In this document: positions 26,957 through 37,056 of the stretch, one piece after another | Layout: each line of letters opens with the position of its first letter | Numbering within the stretch: position 1 is the stretch's first letter | NCBI GenBank assembly: GCA_030828505.1 | Contig: JAURCJ010000006.1 | Location: forward strand, 1 to 64,000 | DNA: 64,000 bases | Origin: Alphaproteobacteria bacterium | GTDB taxonomy: Bacteria; Pseudomonadota; Alphaproteobacteria; TMED109 | Direction of reading: 5' to 3' | Notes under the pieces: model-generated | What the model saw: only the letters and a program-made list of their open reading frames with translations | Told to the model about the DNA's origin: nothing | Databases searched by the model: none | Program-made: the position numbers and the translations under genes

Positions 26957-27637
26957 ATGAAAATATTACTTATAGAAGATGATCTATCAACTTTAAATTT
27001 TATTAGAAAAGGTCTTAAAGAATCTGGCCATGTAGTTGATGGGTTTTCTAATGGTAAAGACGGGCTTGATGCAGCTTATTTAAATGAACATGATGTTATA
27101 ATATTAGATAGAATGCTACCTGAAATAGATGGATTAACAATTGTTACGAAAATCAGAAATAATAAGATTACTACCCCCGTACTATTTCTATCTGCATTAG
27201 GTGAAGTAGATGATAGAGTTAAAGGATTAAAAGCTGGCGGTGATGACTACTTAACTAAACCTTTTTCTTTTTCGGAGTTAATAGCCAGAATTGAAGCATT
27301 AAATAGAAGACAAAACCCTAAAAGTGATATTGATATTTTAGAAGTACATGATTTACTATTAAATAAAAGAAGCAGAAAAGTTACTAGAAACTCAGTATTA
27401 ATTAATTTACAACCACAAGAATATAAACTTTTGGAAGTCTTAATGGAAAACTCTAATGAAGTTATTACTCGAACTATGTTGCTTGAAAAAGTATGGGATT
27501 TGCACTTTGATCCTCAAACAAATATAATAGATGTCCATATTAGTCGCCTTAGAAAAAAAATTGATAAAGATCATAAAGTGCAATTACTTCATACTATTAG
27601 AGGTGCTGGATACAGTATCCAATATAATAAAGTTTAA
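26957..27637 (+). CDS. OmpR/PhoB-family response regulator
   Basis: This 226-residue regulator has an N-terminal receiver domain and a C-terminal winged helix. The receiver shows the acidic pair EDD (residues 7-9), the phosphoacceptor Asp51 in ILDRMLPEIDG, and Lys in LTKPFSF. The winged helix shows LQPQEYKLLEVLMEN, VWDLHFDPQTNIIDVHISRLRKKID and IRGAGYSI. The kinase gene starts 2 bp after the stop, so they are a cognate pair. The DRMLP segment is common in alphaproteobacterial QseB/TctD-like regulators. The input signal is unknown. Confidence 0.92.
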   Translation: MKILLIEDDLSTLNFIRKGLKESGHVVDGFSNGKDGLDAAYLNEHDVIILDRMLPEIDGLTIVTKIRNNKITTPVLFLSALGEVDDRVKGLKAGGDDYLTKPFSFSELIARIEALNRRQNPKSDIDILEVHDLLLNKRSRKVTRNSVLINLQPQEYKLLEVLMENSNEVITRTMLLEKVWDLHFDPQTNIIDVHISRLRKKIDKDHKVQLLHTIRGAGYSIQYNKV

Positions 27638-27639
27638 CT

Positions 27640-29010
27640 ATGTTTTTAAATTATTTTAGAGCATTAACAGCAAAAACAGTATTAATATTTTCTCTTTTTT
27701 TTATATTTATAATAATAGTGCTATCTTTATCAGTATATGAATTCACATATAAAGTTATGAAAAAAGAAAATAATAGAGTTATAGATATTGAATATGAATA
27801 TCTTGTCAAAACTTACTTGAAGTATGGTCCTCAACAATTATATTTGACAATCAATCAAAGGTCCAAAAATCAAAATACAGCAATATATATTGCAGCTGAT
27901 GAATATAACGATAAAATTGCTGGTAATCTTAATTCATGGCCTGAACAAAAAATTGATAAAGATGGTTATATTAATTTTGAAATTAGTCGCACTCTTGGGG
28001 CAGAAATAATAACACATATTTGTAGAGCAAAAACTATAGAGTTTAAAAATGGACCAAAAATTTTAGTAGGAAGAGATGTACAACCAGAAATATTAATCTC
28101 TAATGCTCTTACTAACCTCATTATATTTACCATAATTTTTATTATTTTTTCGGGTATATTTGGTAGTATATTTTTGGGAAGATATACTTTAGCCAAAGTT
28201 AATATTTTAAATAATGCCATTCAAAGTATTACAGATAATGACTTGAATGGACGCATTAATAATAAAATTATTAACAATGAATATAAGCAGATTGCAACAA
28301 ATGTTAATAGAATGTTGGAACGAATAGATGAATTAGTAGATAATTCTAAAAATATATCTGGTAATATTGCTCATGACCTAAAGAAACCTCTTACAAAGCT
28401 AAAATCTAATTTAGAGTTAGCTGCATTAAAATATAAAAATAAGAACAATGCAAAATACATAAATCAAGCAATAACTGAAGCCGATAATCTTATTAAAATA
28501 TTTAATGCACTTCTTGATATAGCAAGTTTCGAAAGTGAAAAAAAACAAGATTTTAAAACTGTTAATTTAACACTAATCATTAATTCTCTAATTGAAATAT
28601 ATAAACCTATTTTTGAGGAAAAAAAAATAGAATTGAGATTTAATATTGAGAAAAACCTTGAAGTATTAGGTAATAAAATATTGCTTACTCAAAGTTTTAC
28701 AAACATATTAGATAATGCAATTAAATATTCAAAAGCTGATAAGAATAGCTTTATAGAAATTAATCTATTTAATTCAAATAATATAGTAAATATTGAATTT
28801 AAAGATAATGGTGAAGGCATAGAGGAAAAAGATTTTAATAGGGTATTTGATAGATTTGTTAGGCTTGAAAAACACAGACAAACAGAAGGAAATGGACTAG
28901 GTTTAAGTATGGTTAAGGCAATATTAAAGCTTCATGAAGCTCAAATTTCACTCCATAATAATAATCCTGGCCTAATGGTTAAAATTAATTTTATTAAAAC
29001 TAACCAATAA
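27640..29010 (+). CDS. HAMP-domain sensor histidine kinase
   Basis: This 456-residue membrane kinase has two transmembrane helices (about residues 15-36 and 156-178) bracketing a periplasmic sensor region of about 120 residues. A HAMP linker follows, then the H-box with His245 in NIAHDLKKPLTKL, and an ATPase domain with NILDNAIKYS, DNGEGIEEKDF and GNGLGLSMV. It phosphorylates the response regulator encoded 2 bp upstream. The last 11 bp overlap the convergent SDR gene. Confidence 0.9.
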   Translation: MFLNYFRALTAKTVLIFSLFFIFIIIVLSLSVYEFTYKVMKKENNRVIDIEYEYLVKTYLKYGPQQLYLTINQRSKNQNTAIYIAADEYNDKIAGNLNSWPEQKIDKDGYINFEISRTLGAEIITHICRAKTIEFKNGPKILVGRDVQPEILISNALTNLIIFTIIFIIFSGIFGSIFLGRYTLAKVNILNNAIQSITDNDLNGRINNKIINNEYKQIATNVNRMLERIDELVDNSKNISGNIAHDLKKPLTKLKSNLELAALKYKNKNNAKYINQAITEADNLIKIFNALLDIASFESEKKQDFKTVNLTLIINSLIEIYKPIFEEKKIELRFNIEKNLEVLGNKILLTQSFTNILDNAIKYSKADKNSFIEINLFNSNNIVNIEFKDNGEGIEEKDFNRVFDRFVRLEKHRQTEGNGLGLSMVKAILKLHEAQISLHNNNPGLMVKINFIKTNQ

Positions 29011-29779
29011 CATGTCCTCCATCCACTCTTATTACACTTCCTGTCATAAAAGATCCTAATTCTGTACATAATAAAAGCAATGCGCCATCAAGCTCTTCTG
29101 GCTTACCTAATCTTTTTTGAGGAATAGTTTCTATCATTTCTTTTCCTTCATCAGTTTCAAAAAAATTTCTATTTAAATCTGTTAGAATGTATCCAGGAGC
29201 TATAGCATTAACCTGAATATTATATTTTGCATATTCAAATGCTAAGGTTCTAGTCAAATGACTTACTGCTGCTTTTGACGCACAATAAGAAGATAAATAA
29301 TTTCCTAATACAATTTCTGCTGCTATAGAAGATATATTAATAATTTTTCCAGGACTATTATTTATAATTAGCCTTTTAGCAAAAACCTTTGAGCATGCAA
29401 AAACTCCCCTCAGATTTGTATTCATCACACTATCCCAATCTTGAATTGAAGTTTTAAGAGATGATTTTGAAATAGCAATACCTGCATTATTTATCAAAAT
29501 TGAAATTTCACCAAATTTATTTTCTGCTTTTTCAAAAGCATTGTTAATAGAATCTTCAGAATTAACATCCATGTCTACTGAATAGCATTCTCCACTATTT
29601 TTTTTTATAATTTTTTCAGTTTCTAATAGTTTATCTTTATTTCTTGCTGCTAGTACTACATTAGCGCCCATATTGCCTAAAACGATACTAAACCTTCTAC
29701 CTAATCCTCTTGAAGCACCTGTTACTAATGCAGTTTTATTTTTTAGGTTAATTTTTTCTAGAATTTGAGAATTAGTCAT
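29000..29779 (-). CDS. SDR family oxidoreductase
   Basis: This 259-residue classical short-chain dehydrogenase has TGASRGLGRR, NNAGIAI, Ser in NISSIAAEI and the catalytic YCASKAA. The arginine after the second strand (LAARNKDK) suggests NADP(H). The C-terminal segment SFMTGSVIRVDGGHVIG is usual for FabG-like or gluconate-5-dehydrogenase-like members. The substrate is not predictable. It is monocistronic on the minus strand. Confidence 0.84.
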   Translation of the reverse strand: MTNSQILEKINLKNKTALVTGASRGLGRRFSIVLGNMGANVVLAARNKDKLLETEKIIKKNSGECYSVDMDVNSEDSINNAFEKAENKFGEISILINNAGIAISKSSLKTSIQDWDSVMNTNLRGVFACSKVFAKRLIINNSPGKIINISSIAAEIVLGNYLSSYCASKAAVSHLTRTLAFEYAKYNIQVNAIAPGYILTDLNRNFFETDEGKEMIETIPQKRLGKPEELDGALLLLCTELGSFMTGSVIRVDGGHVIG

Positions 29780-29856
29780 AATTTTTATCCTTTATTTTTT
29801 TTCTAAATAATATAATAATTCTTAACATAAGAATTATTATATTTTAAGGTAAAATA

Positions 29857-30495
29857 ATGATAAAAATTGATATAGTATCCGATACTGTTTGCCCATGGTG
29901 CTATATTGGTAAAAAAAGACTCGATGAAGCAATAGAGGAATATAGTGATCAAAGTTTTGATATAAATTGGCACGCATTTCAATTAAATCCATCAATGCCA
30001 AAAGAAGGAATTAATAGACAAATGTATTTGTCTTCAAAATTTGGTGGTAGGGAAAGAGCTGATAGTATTTATAGTCAAATAAAAATTGCAGGAACAAATT
30101 CTAATATTTCTTTTAATTTTGAAGAAATGCATATTATGCCAAATTCTTTTTATTCACATATGTTAATTGAATATAGTAAAGAATTTGGTTTACAAAATAA
30201 AGTTACTGAAGATTTATTTAAAGCTTTTTTTATGCATGGAAAAAATATAGGAGAATTTAATGAATTAAATAACATAGCCCAAATAAATAATATCAAGGGT
30301 TTTTCTGAAGAATTTCTTATAAAACGACATGATATAAGAAGAAAAGTACAAGATTCTGATGAAACTTCTAGGACAAAGGGTATTGGTGGCGTTCCATTTT
30401 TCATCATAAATGACAATTATGCTATTTCAGGCGCACAAGAAAGTGAAGTCTTTAAAAAAATATTTGAAACATGCTTATTAGAAACTACTAATTAA
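29857..30495 (+). CDS. DsbA-family oxidoreductase (FrnE-like)
   Basis: This 212-residue protein has a thioredoxin fold with an inserted helical domain and the redox motif CPWCYIGKKRL near residue 12. It ends with GIGGVPFFIINDNYAISGAQ, whose Val-Pro is the cis-proline loop. It has no signal peptide, so it is cytoplasmic like FrnE rather than periplasmic like DsbA. FrnE-type proteins are linked to disulfide handling and oxidative stress, or to 2-hydroxychromene-2-carboxylate-isomerase-like chemistry. The last 4 bp overlap the end of mfd. Confidence 0.87.
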   Translation: MIKIDIVSDTVCPWCYIGKKRLDEAIEEYSDQSFDINWHAFQLNPSMPKEGINRQMYLSSKFGGRERADSIYSQIKIAGTNSNISFNFEEMHIMPNSFYSHMLIEYSKEFGLQNKVTEDLFKAFFMHGKNIGEFNELNNIAQINNIKGFSEEFLIKRHDIRRKVQDSDETSRTKGIGGVPFFIINDNYAISGAQESEVFKKIFETCLLETTN

Positions 30496-33400
30496 TTATT
30501 AGCTAATTTTTTTATTTCATTAGTTAAATCTTCTATAACATCTAGTCTTTCTTCAATATTATTCCATTTAAAATATAAAATAAGTTTTTGATCATTTCTA
30601 ATTTTTAATTGATAAGTTGTTTTACCTAACCAAGAAATGAAACTATTTGGATCAATATATCCATCATTTATAAATTCTATAGCTGCACCATTTATTCCAC
30701 TATCAATTCTAAAAATTCCAGCTACTTCACAATTTAATTTAATTTTCATTACTTTAATCAAATAATTTAATTCTTTTGGTATTACACCAAACCTATCTAT
30801 TAATTCAATTATGAAATTATCAAATTCATTATTATTACTTATGCTTCCAAGTCTTCTATAAGTTTGTAATCTAATACTTAAATCTAAAATATAATCTTCA
30901 GGAATTAATGCTGGAGCCTGAAGATTAATTTGTGGAGAAAAATCATTTTTTAACTTAGTTTCTCCTTTTAAATCTAATACTGCTTCATTAAGTAGCTGCT
31001 GATATAAACTTACTCCTATTTCTTTAATTTGTCCTGACTGTTCATCACCTAATAAGTTACCCGCACCCCTTATATCTAAATCATGAGCTGCTAAACTAAA
31101 TCCAGCACCAAGACCTTCTAATGACTGAATAGCATTCAATCTTTTTTCTGCATTAGACGACATCTCTCCATGGTTACTTAGTAAATAATAGGCATATGCT
31201 CTTTTATTTGATCTACCAACGCGTCCTTTGAGTTGATATAATTGACCTAAGCCAAACATATCTGCATTATAAATAAAAATAGTATTAGCATTAGGTATAT
31301 CTAACCCATTCTCAATTATAGATGTTGCAATTAAAATATTAATTTTGCCTTCATAAAATTTCATCATAGTATTTTCAATTTCTTTTGGAGTCATGCGTCC
31401 ATGAATAGAGAAAATACATGCATTATCATTTAACGATGATATTTTTTCTTTTAGACCTTTTATATCTTTAATACGTGGAACAATAAAATAAACTTGTCCT
31501 CCTCTATGCAACTCTCTTTGAATACCTTCTTTAATATTAAAATCATTAAATGGAGTAACAAAAGATCTAACAGGTAATCTCTCTTGAGGAGCAGATGCAA
31601 TAATAGATAAATCTCTAATACCAGATAAAGCCATATGTAAAGTTCTAGGAATTGGTGTAGCTGTTAAAGTTAAAATATGAGAATTAACAGTTAAATTTTT
31701 TAATCGTTCTTTTTGAACAACACCAAACCTTTGCTCTTCATCAACAATTACTAAACATAAGTTATTAAATATAATCTTATTAGACAATAGGCTATGAGTA
31801 CCTATAACAATATCTATATCACCTGATTTTAATTTAGATGTAATATGATTTTTTTCTTTAGTACTTGTTAATCGTGACAAATGTGCTATTGAAATATTTT
31901 CATCTTTAAATCTCTTAGAAAAAGTTTCATAATGCTGACGAGCAAGGATTGTAGTTGGAGCAATAACTAATACTTGAGCCTTAGATTTAACAGCCACAAA
32001 CGCAGCCCTCATGGCAACTTCTGTTTTTCCAAAACCAACATCTCCACAGATAAGCCTATCCATGGGTTGAACAGAATTTATATCTTTTAATACATCTTTA
32101 ATAGCGTCAAGTTGATCATCAGTTTCATAAAATTCAAACTTAGAAATAAAGTCATTATAATTATTAGGATTACAAGTTAATTTTACTGCATTACCTAATT
32201 TTCTCTCAGAAGCAATTCTCACTAAACTTTCGGCGACATCTCTAATTTTTTCTTTTGCTTTTCTTTTTTTATTACTCCAAGTTTTGCTTCCTAATTTATC
32301 TAATAATGGTTGTGAATTTTTACTAGAAAATTTACTCAATAAATTAATATTTTGTACTGGTACTAACAACTTATCTTCAGATAGATATTCTAATTCAAGG
32401 CAATCGTGTTTTACTTTATTAATTTCTACAACCTTAAGACCTTTATATCTGCCAACTCCATATTCTAAGTGAACTAAATAATCACCTACGCTAAAAGATT
32501 CTGCTTCTTGAAGAGCTGTTTCTAATTTTTTAGATTTATTAACTCGTGAATATCTTTTTCCAAAAATATCTGTCTCAGAAATAATGACCATATCATTAAT
32601 TTCAAAGCCTCTTTCAAAATTAGCTATTAAAAGAGATAAAATTTTATTTGAAGTAAATTTTTTTATTAGCCAAGAATTTCCATAATCTATATTAGAAATA
32701 AAATATTTATTTAATTGTTCAGTTAAAACTTTTCTACTTCCATTTGACTTACATGCTATAATAACTTTATGACCACTTTCTATTTTAGAATTAATATAAG
32801 AAATCAAATCTTCAAATAAATCTCTGGATTTAATTTTCTTATTAAGCCAAAAATTAGGGATACTTTTGCCTTGAAGATTATTTAAGATTTCAGGGTTTTT
32901 AAATGATGATAATTTTATTGCCGAAATTTTAGAAATAGCATTCTCAAGCTCTTTTCTACCTAAATACAAATCCTGAGACTCAAGAGGTTTATAACAATTT
33001 ACTATATTCTTGCTTTTTATAGATTCTTTGTATGCAATATTTCTTGTAGTAAAATAATCGCTAATATCATCAAAACGCATATTACAATAATTATCAAATG
33101 AGGAATCAAAAATATAAGAAAAACTATTATCTAAAATTTCAAATATAGACTCTAACTTAGGATAAAATAAGCTTGCCCAATGTTCTAATCCAGAGTAACG
33201 AACTCCATTAGATATTGATTGAAATAGTTCATCTTGTGAAGAATTACTTCCAAAAAGTTTTCTATAATTCTTTTTAAAAGTGTTAATATTATGATTATTT
33301 AACAAAACTTCAGAAGTCGGTAATATCATAACATTATTTACTGATTCCTTACTTAATTGAGTTAAGGAATCAAAAAATTTAAGCTCCTCAACTTCATCAC

Positions 33401-33953
33401 CAAAAAAATCTATTCTTAATGGAGCTTTATAATTTGGTGAATAAATATCTACTATCCCTCCCCTAACTGCTATCTCACCAATATCCATAACATTTCCAGA
33501 CCTTCTATAACCAGCATCAATACAATTTTGCACAAATAAAGATAAGTTTAACTCTTTACCGACACTTATAGTATAGGCGTTATTAGGATAGTTTTTTATA
33601 GGAATATTTTTTTGTAATAGTGCATTTACGGTAATTAAAATTAATTTTATAGGTCGTTTTTTATTTAGTATTTTTAAAAAAGAATTAATTCTCTCCCCTG
33701 AGACCCGAGTACTTGGAGATACACTATCATATGGCAAACAGTCCCAAGCAGGAATAATTGCATAATTAATATTAGGATAAATCTCATTAATTAATTTAGA
33801 AGTTTTATATAGTTTGTCTTCATTTTTTAAAACGTATACAAATGAAATATTTTCATTTTTTATAATTGTATCACCAATAGAAAAAACATCTAAACCATCG
33901 ACTACACCTCCAATATTTGTGGTATTTTTATCTTTAAAGAATGCTTTAAGAAT
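30492..33953 (-). CDS. mfd: transcription-repair coupling factor Mfd
   Basis: Mfd displaces stalled RNA polymerase and recruits UvrA. Domains seen in order are the UvrB-like N terminus, the RNA-polymerase interaction domain (GDYLVHLEYGVGRYKG), helicase motifs (CGDVGFGKTEVAMR, DEEQRFGV, TATPIPRTL) and a C-terminal TRCF domain. The ORF track starts at a TTG at 33737, inside the conserved AWDCLPYD motif. The same frame is open upstream and encodes the expected N terminus (NIGGVVDGLDVFSIGD). It contains no ATG, GTG or TTG before the stop at 33957-33959. ATT at 33951-33953 is the only plausible initiator and gives about 1,153 residues, the normal length. It overlaps the sdhE stop by 8 bp, suggesting coupled translation. 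Confidence 0.9.
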   Translation of the reverse strand: MLKAFFKDKNTTNIGGVVDGLDVFSIGDTIIKNENISFVYVLKNEDKLYKTSKLINEIYPNINYAIIPAWDCLPYDSVSPSTRVSGERINSFLKILNKKRPIKLILITVNALLQKNIPIKNYPNNAYTISVGKELNLSLFVQNCIDAGYRRSGNVMDIGEIAVRGGIVDIYSPNYKAPLRIDFFGDEVEELKFFDSLTQLSKESVNNVMILPTSEVLLNNHNINTFKKNYRKLFGSNSSQDELFQSISNGVRYSGLEHWASLFYPKLESIFEILDNSFSYIFDSSFDNYCNMRFDDISDYFTTRNIAYKESIKSKNIVNCYKPLESQDLYLGRKELENAISKISAIKLSSFKNPEILNNLQGKSIPNFWLNKKIKSRDLFEDLISYINSKIESGHKVIIACKSNGSRKVLTEQLNKYFISNIDYGNSWLIKKFTSNKILSLLIANFERGFEINDMVIISETDIFGKRYSRVNKSKKLETALQEAESFSVGDYLVHLEYGVGRYKGLKVVEINKVKHDCLELEYLSEDKLLVPVQNINLLSKFSSKNSQPLLDKLGSKTWSNKKRKAKEKIRDVAESLVRIASERKLGNAVKLTCNPNNYNDFISKFEFYETDDQLDAIKDVLKDINSVQPMDRLICGDVGFGKTEVAMRAAFVAVKSKAQVLVIAPTTILARQHYETFSKRFKDENISIAHLSRLTSTKEKNHITSKLKSGDIDIVIGTHSLLSNKIIFNNLCLVIVDEEQRFGVVQKERLKNLTVNSHILTLTATPIPRTLHMALSGIRDLSIIASAPQERLPVRSFVTPFNDFNIKEGIQRELHRGGQVYFIVPRIKDIKGLKEKISSLNDNACIFSIHGRMTPKEIENTMMKFYEGKINILIATSIIENGLDIPNANTIFIYNADMFGLGQLYQLKGRVGRSNKRAYAYYLLSNHGEMSSNAEKRLNAIQSLEGLGAGFSLAAHDLDIRGAGNLLGDEQSGQIKEIGVSLYQQLLNEAVLDLKGETKLKNDFSPQINLQAPALIPEDYILDLSIRLQTYRRLGSISNNNEFDNFIIELIDRFGVIPKELNYLIKVMKIKLNCEVAGIFRIDSGINGAAIEFINDGYIDPNSFISWLGKTTYQLKIRNDQKLILYFKWNNIEERLDVIEDLTNEIKKLANN

Positions 33954-34248
33954 TGTTCAACCCATTCTTATTTGAATAAATTTTTAATTTATTATATAAG
34001 CTTTCTGAAATTGAATTAGGCCAATTTATTTTATTAATAAAACAATTATATAGATCATTATCTGATAGCGGTATTATAAATTGTTCAATCTCATCTATTT
34101 CTTTATCTGAGAAGTCTTTTTGGAAGGCTTCAAAAAAACCACCCATTAAAATATCCATTTCTCTCATTCCACGATGCCAAGACCTAAATTTAAGCTGTTT
34201 AAGTTTTTTATTCACTTTTATATTACCTTTAATAATTATATATTCCAT
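33946..34248 (-). CDS. sdhE: succinate dehydrogenase assembly factor SdhE (FAD assembly factor)
   Basis: This small cytoplasmic protein helps attach FAD to the succinate dehydrogenase flavoprotein. The family signature is clear: FRSWHRGMREMDILMGGF, where RGMRE contains the conserved RGxxE motif. The ATG at 34248 gives 100 residues. A GTG at 34215 (VNKKLKQLKFRSWHRG) with an AAAGG upstream gives 89 residues and fits family length better, so the true start may be 34215. The gene lies between recG and mfd, a common alphaproteobacterial order. Confidence 0.9.
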   Translation of the reverse strand: MEYIIIKGNIKVNKKLKQLKFRSWHRGMREMDILMGGFFEAFQKDFSDKEIDEIEQFIIPLSDNDLYNCFINKINWPNSISESLYNKLKIYSNKNGLNNS

Positions 34249-34304
34249 ATAATAACATATATGAAAATATACAGTTTATAATCTATGTAGGAGCAAAATA
34301 CATA

Positions 34305-36386
34305 ATGTCTCTAAAATTACTAGATGATTTATATAATAAAATAGATAAATATAGAGGTTTTGGTCCTAAGAATTTAATTTATTTTAATAAACTGTGCGGT
34401 GATAGATTATTAGATATAATATTCCATCTACCTACTTCACTTATAAAAAGAAAAAAAATAAGCGAATTAAAGGATGAATATTTATTTAAAAGAATAATTC
34501 TAAAAGGTAAAATACAAAAAACTTGGTTTAGTTATAAAAAACCAAAAATATCTATAGCTTCTATAAATATAAATAATCAGCAATTAGAAATCATATATTT
34601 TAATGTTAATAAAAATTGGTTTTCAAGCAATTTTATAATAAGTAATAATATTACAATAAGTGGTGAATTAACAAAAAAAGGAAATAAATATCAAATAGTA
34701 CATCCAGATAGAATTCAGACTAAAGATTCGGAAGAAGTTATACCTGTTTATGAAACTACATACCCATTAACTTCAGGGCTCTCACATAAAAAAATTAAAA
34801 ATGCAATAAGATATTCTATAAACTCAGTCCCACATTTTCAAGAATGGATAAATAATGATTTATTAAAACAGTATAATTGGAATAGCTTCAATCAATCTTT
34901 ATATAAATTACATTATCCTGATAGAAATGAAGATATTGAAAATCATATTTTATATAGAGAAAGACTTGCATATGATGAAGCTTTATCAAGACAATTAGCG
35001 CTAAATTTAATTAGAAAACATAAATACAAAACAGAACAAAGTATTCTCAGTAATAAAAATACATTAAAAAATAAATTAATTAATAACTTACCTTTTAATC
35101 TAACTGGAGACCAAATATCTGTTTTAGAAACTATATATAAAGATATAAATTCTAGCAAAAGAATGTATAGACTGCTTCAAGGTGATGTTGGTAGCGGAAA
35201 AACTATTGTAGCATTTATGTCTTTACTTCATGTAATAGAAAATGGTTTTCAAGGTGCTTTAATGGCTCCAACAGAAATTCTTGCACACCAACATTACGTA
35301 TTCTTTAAAAAATATGAAAAAATTTTAGGAATAAAAATTGCTCTATTAACTAGCAAAATGCAAAAAAACATTAAATATAATCATATTCTTAATATTAGTA
35401 AAGGACAAATCAATATAGTTATTGGAACGCATGCTATAATTCAATCTAACATAAAATTTAAAAACTTAAGATTGGCTATTATTGATGAACAACATCGATT
35501 TGGTGTATATCAAAGACTTGAATTATCAAAAAAATCTCCAAATACAGATTTCATGGTAATGACAGCTACACCGATACCTAGAACATTGATATTAACTGAC
35601 TATGGAGATATGGATATTTCAATTATTCATAGCAAACCAAAAGACAGAGCTAAGATAAATACTATAAGTGTTAGTATCCCAAGAATAAACGAAATAATTA
35701 AAGCTGTATCTAGAGCAGTAAAAAATAATGAGCAAATATTTTGGGTATGCCCTTTAGTCAAAGATTCTGAAAAGTTAGATTTAGCAGCAGCTGAAACAAG
35801 GCAAATTTATTTAAATAAAATTTTTCCAAATAATGTTGCCCTTGTTCATGGAAAAATGGACACTAAAAGTAAAGAAAAAGCTTTAAATCAATTTTCAAAT
35901 AATGAAAAAAATATTCTAGTCTCAACTACAGTAATAGAGGTAGGAATCGACATACCTAATGCTACAATAATGATAATAGAACATGCTGAAAGATTCGGAT
36001 TAGCACAATTACATCAATTAAGAGGTAGAATTGGAAGAGGTAATAAGAAATCAATTTGCATATTACTATATGATCAAAAAATTGGTGATATAGCAAGAGA
36101 ACGTCTTAAAGTAATGAGAGAAACAAATAATGGATTTTTAATATCGGAGAAAGATTTAAAACTTAGAGGTGCCGGAGAGATACTTGGCACTAAGCAATCA
36201 GGAGGTCAAATGTTTAAAGTTTTAGATATTAATAAACATGAACATTTAATTCAAATTGCGAACCAAAATTCGAAGCTTATTATAAACAAAAACCCTTATT
36301 TATTAGGACAAGAAGGAAAAAATATGAAAAATTTATTATATTTATTCGGACAAGATGAGGCTATAAAACTTATAAATTCAGGATAA
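34305..36386 (+). CDS. recG: ATP-dependent DNA helicase RecG
   Basis: This 693-residue helicase reverses stalled replication forks and processes Holliday junctions. It has an N-terminal OB-fold wedge domain (about residues 60-150), Walker A GDVGSGKTIVA, the DEQHRFG box, TATPIPRTL, and the C-terminal QLRGRIGRGNKKS and RGAGEILGTKQSG motifs. Length is normal. It is divergent from sdhE-mfd and converges with the DUF502 gene with 6 bp between stops. Confidence 0.96.
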   Translation: MSLKLLDDLYNKIDKYRGFGPKNLIYFNKLCGDRLLDIIFHLPTSLIKRKKISELKDEYLFKRIILKGKIQKTWFSYKKPKISIASININNQQLEIIYFNVNKNWFSSNFIISNNITISGELTKKGNKYQIVHPDRIQTKDSEEVIPVYETTYPLTSGLSHKKIKNAIRYSINSVPHFQEWINNDLLKQYNWNSFNQSLYKLHYPDRNEDIENHILYRERLAYDEALSRQLALNLIRKHKYKTEQSILSNKNTLKNKLINNLPFNLTGDQISVLETIYKDINSSKRMYRLLQGDVGSGKTIVAFMSLLHVIENGFQGALMAPTEILAHQHYVFFKKYEKILGIKIALLTSKMQKNIKYNHILNISKGQINIVIGTHAIIQSNIKFKNLRLAIIDEQHRFGVYQRLELSKKSPNTDFMVMTATPIPRTLILTDYGDMDISIIHSKPKDRAKINTISVSIPRINEIIKAVSRAVKNNEQIFWVCPLVKDSEKLDLAAAETRQIYLNKIFPNNVALVHGKMDTKSKEKALNQFSNNEKNILVSTTVIEVGIDIPNATIMIIEHAERFGLAQLHQLRGRIGRGNKKSICILLYDQKIGDIARERLKVMRETNNGFLISEKDLKLRGAGEILGTKQSGGQMFKVLDINKHEHLIQIANQNSKLIINKNPYLLGQEGKNMKNLLYLFGQDEAIKLINSG

Positions 36387-36392
36387 AACTTA

Positions 36393-37040
36393 TTATTTAA
36401 CTTTTTTAATTTTTTTTTTAAATTTAGGAGTTACAATTCCACCAGAAATTACCATTTTTATGCCTTCTTCTACATTCATATTGAGAACTTTTAAATCTTT
36501 TCTTGGAACAAATAATAAAAACCCGGATGTAGGATTGGGCGTAGTAGGTAAAAAAACATTAACAAATTCATCCTTTGAAATTTGTTGAACTTCACCCTTC
36601 GTATCACCTGTAATAAAACCGATAGCCCATATTCCCTTTCTTGGATACTCAATTAAGACTACCTCACGAAAAGATTTTGAAGATGTTTTTAATACACTTT
36701 CAAAAATTTGCTTTAATGCCCCATAAACAGACCTAATTATAGGTAATCTAGCAATAATTCGTTCACCTAATTTGATTATATATCTTCCTATTAAACCTGC
36801 AGTTAAAAAACCTATAAAAGTTAGCATTACAAATACTATTAAAAGACCTAAGCCTGGTATTTCAAAAGGTAATAAATTATCATAATGATACTTTACAGGA
36901 ATTACATTTCTAACCTTTGAGTCAATAAAACCTATAAATAAAAATGAGACATAAAAAGTTAAACCCACTGGAGCAGTTACTATAATCCCAGTTAGAAAAT
37001 AACCTCTTATTTTACTGAGTATACTTTTATTATCTTTCAT
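36393..37040 (-). CDS. DUF502 family membrane protein
   Basis: This 215-residue protein has two membrane helices (about residues 14-36 and 58-80) and a soluble C-terminal part with the family signatures RLPIIRSVYGALKQIFE and FLPTTPNPTSGFLLFVP. DUF502 genes commonly lie next to recG in Alphaproteobacteria. The function is unknown; a role at the membrane is all that the sequence supports. Confidence 0.87.
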   Translation of the reverse strand: MKDNKSILSKIRGYFLTGIIVTAPVGLTFYVSFLFIGFIDSKVRNVIPVKYHYDNLLPFEIPGLGLLIVFVMLTFIGFLTAGLIGRYIIKLGERIIARLPIIRSVYGALKQIFESVLKTSSKSFREVVLIEYPRKGIWAIGFITGDTKGEVQQISKDEFVNVFLPTTPNPTSGFLLFVPRKDLKVLNMNVEEGIKMVISGGIVTPKFKKKIKKVK

Positions 37041-37056
37041 TATATCACTATTATAT

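Noticed and set aside
30492-33737. mfd as a 1081-aa protein starting at TTG
   Set aside because: The start would cut the conserved AWDCLPYD motif; the open frame upstream encodes the rest of the N terminus.
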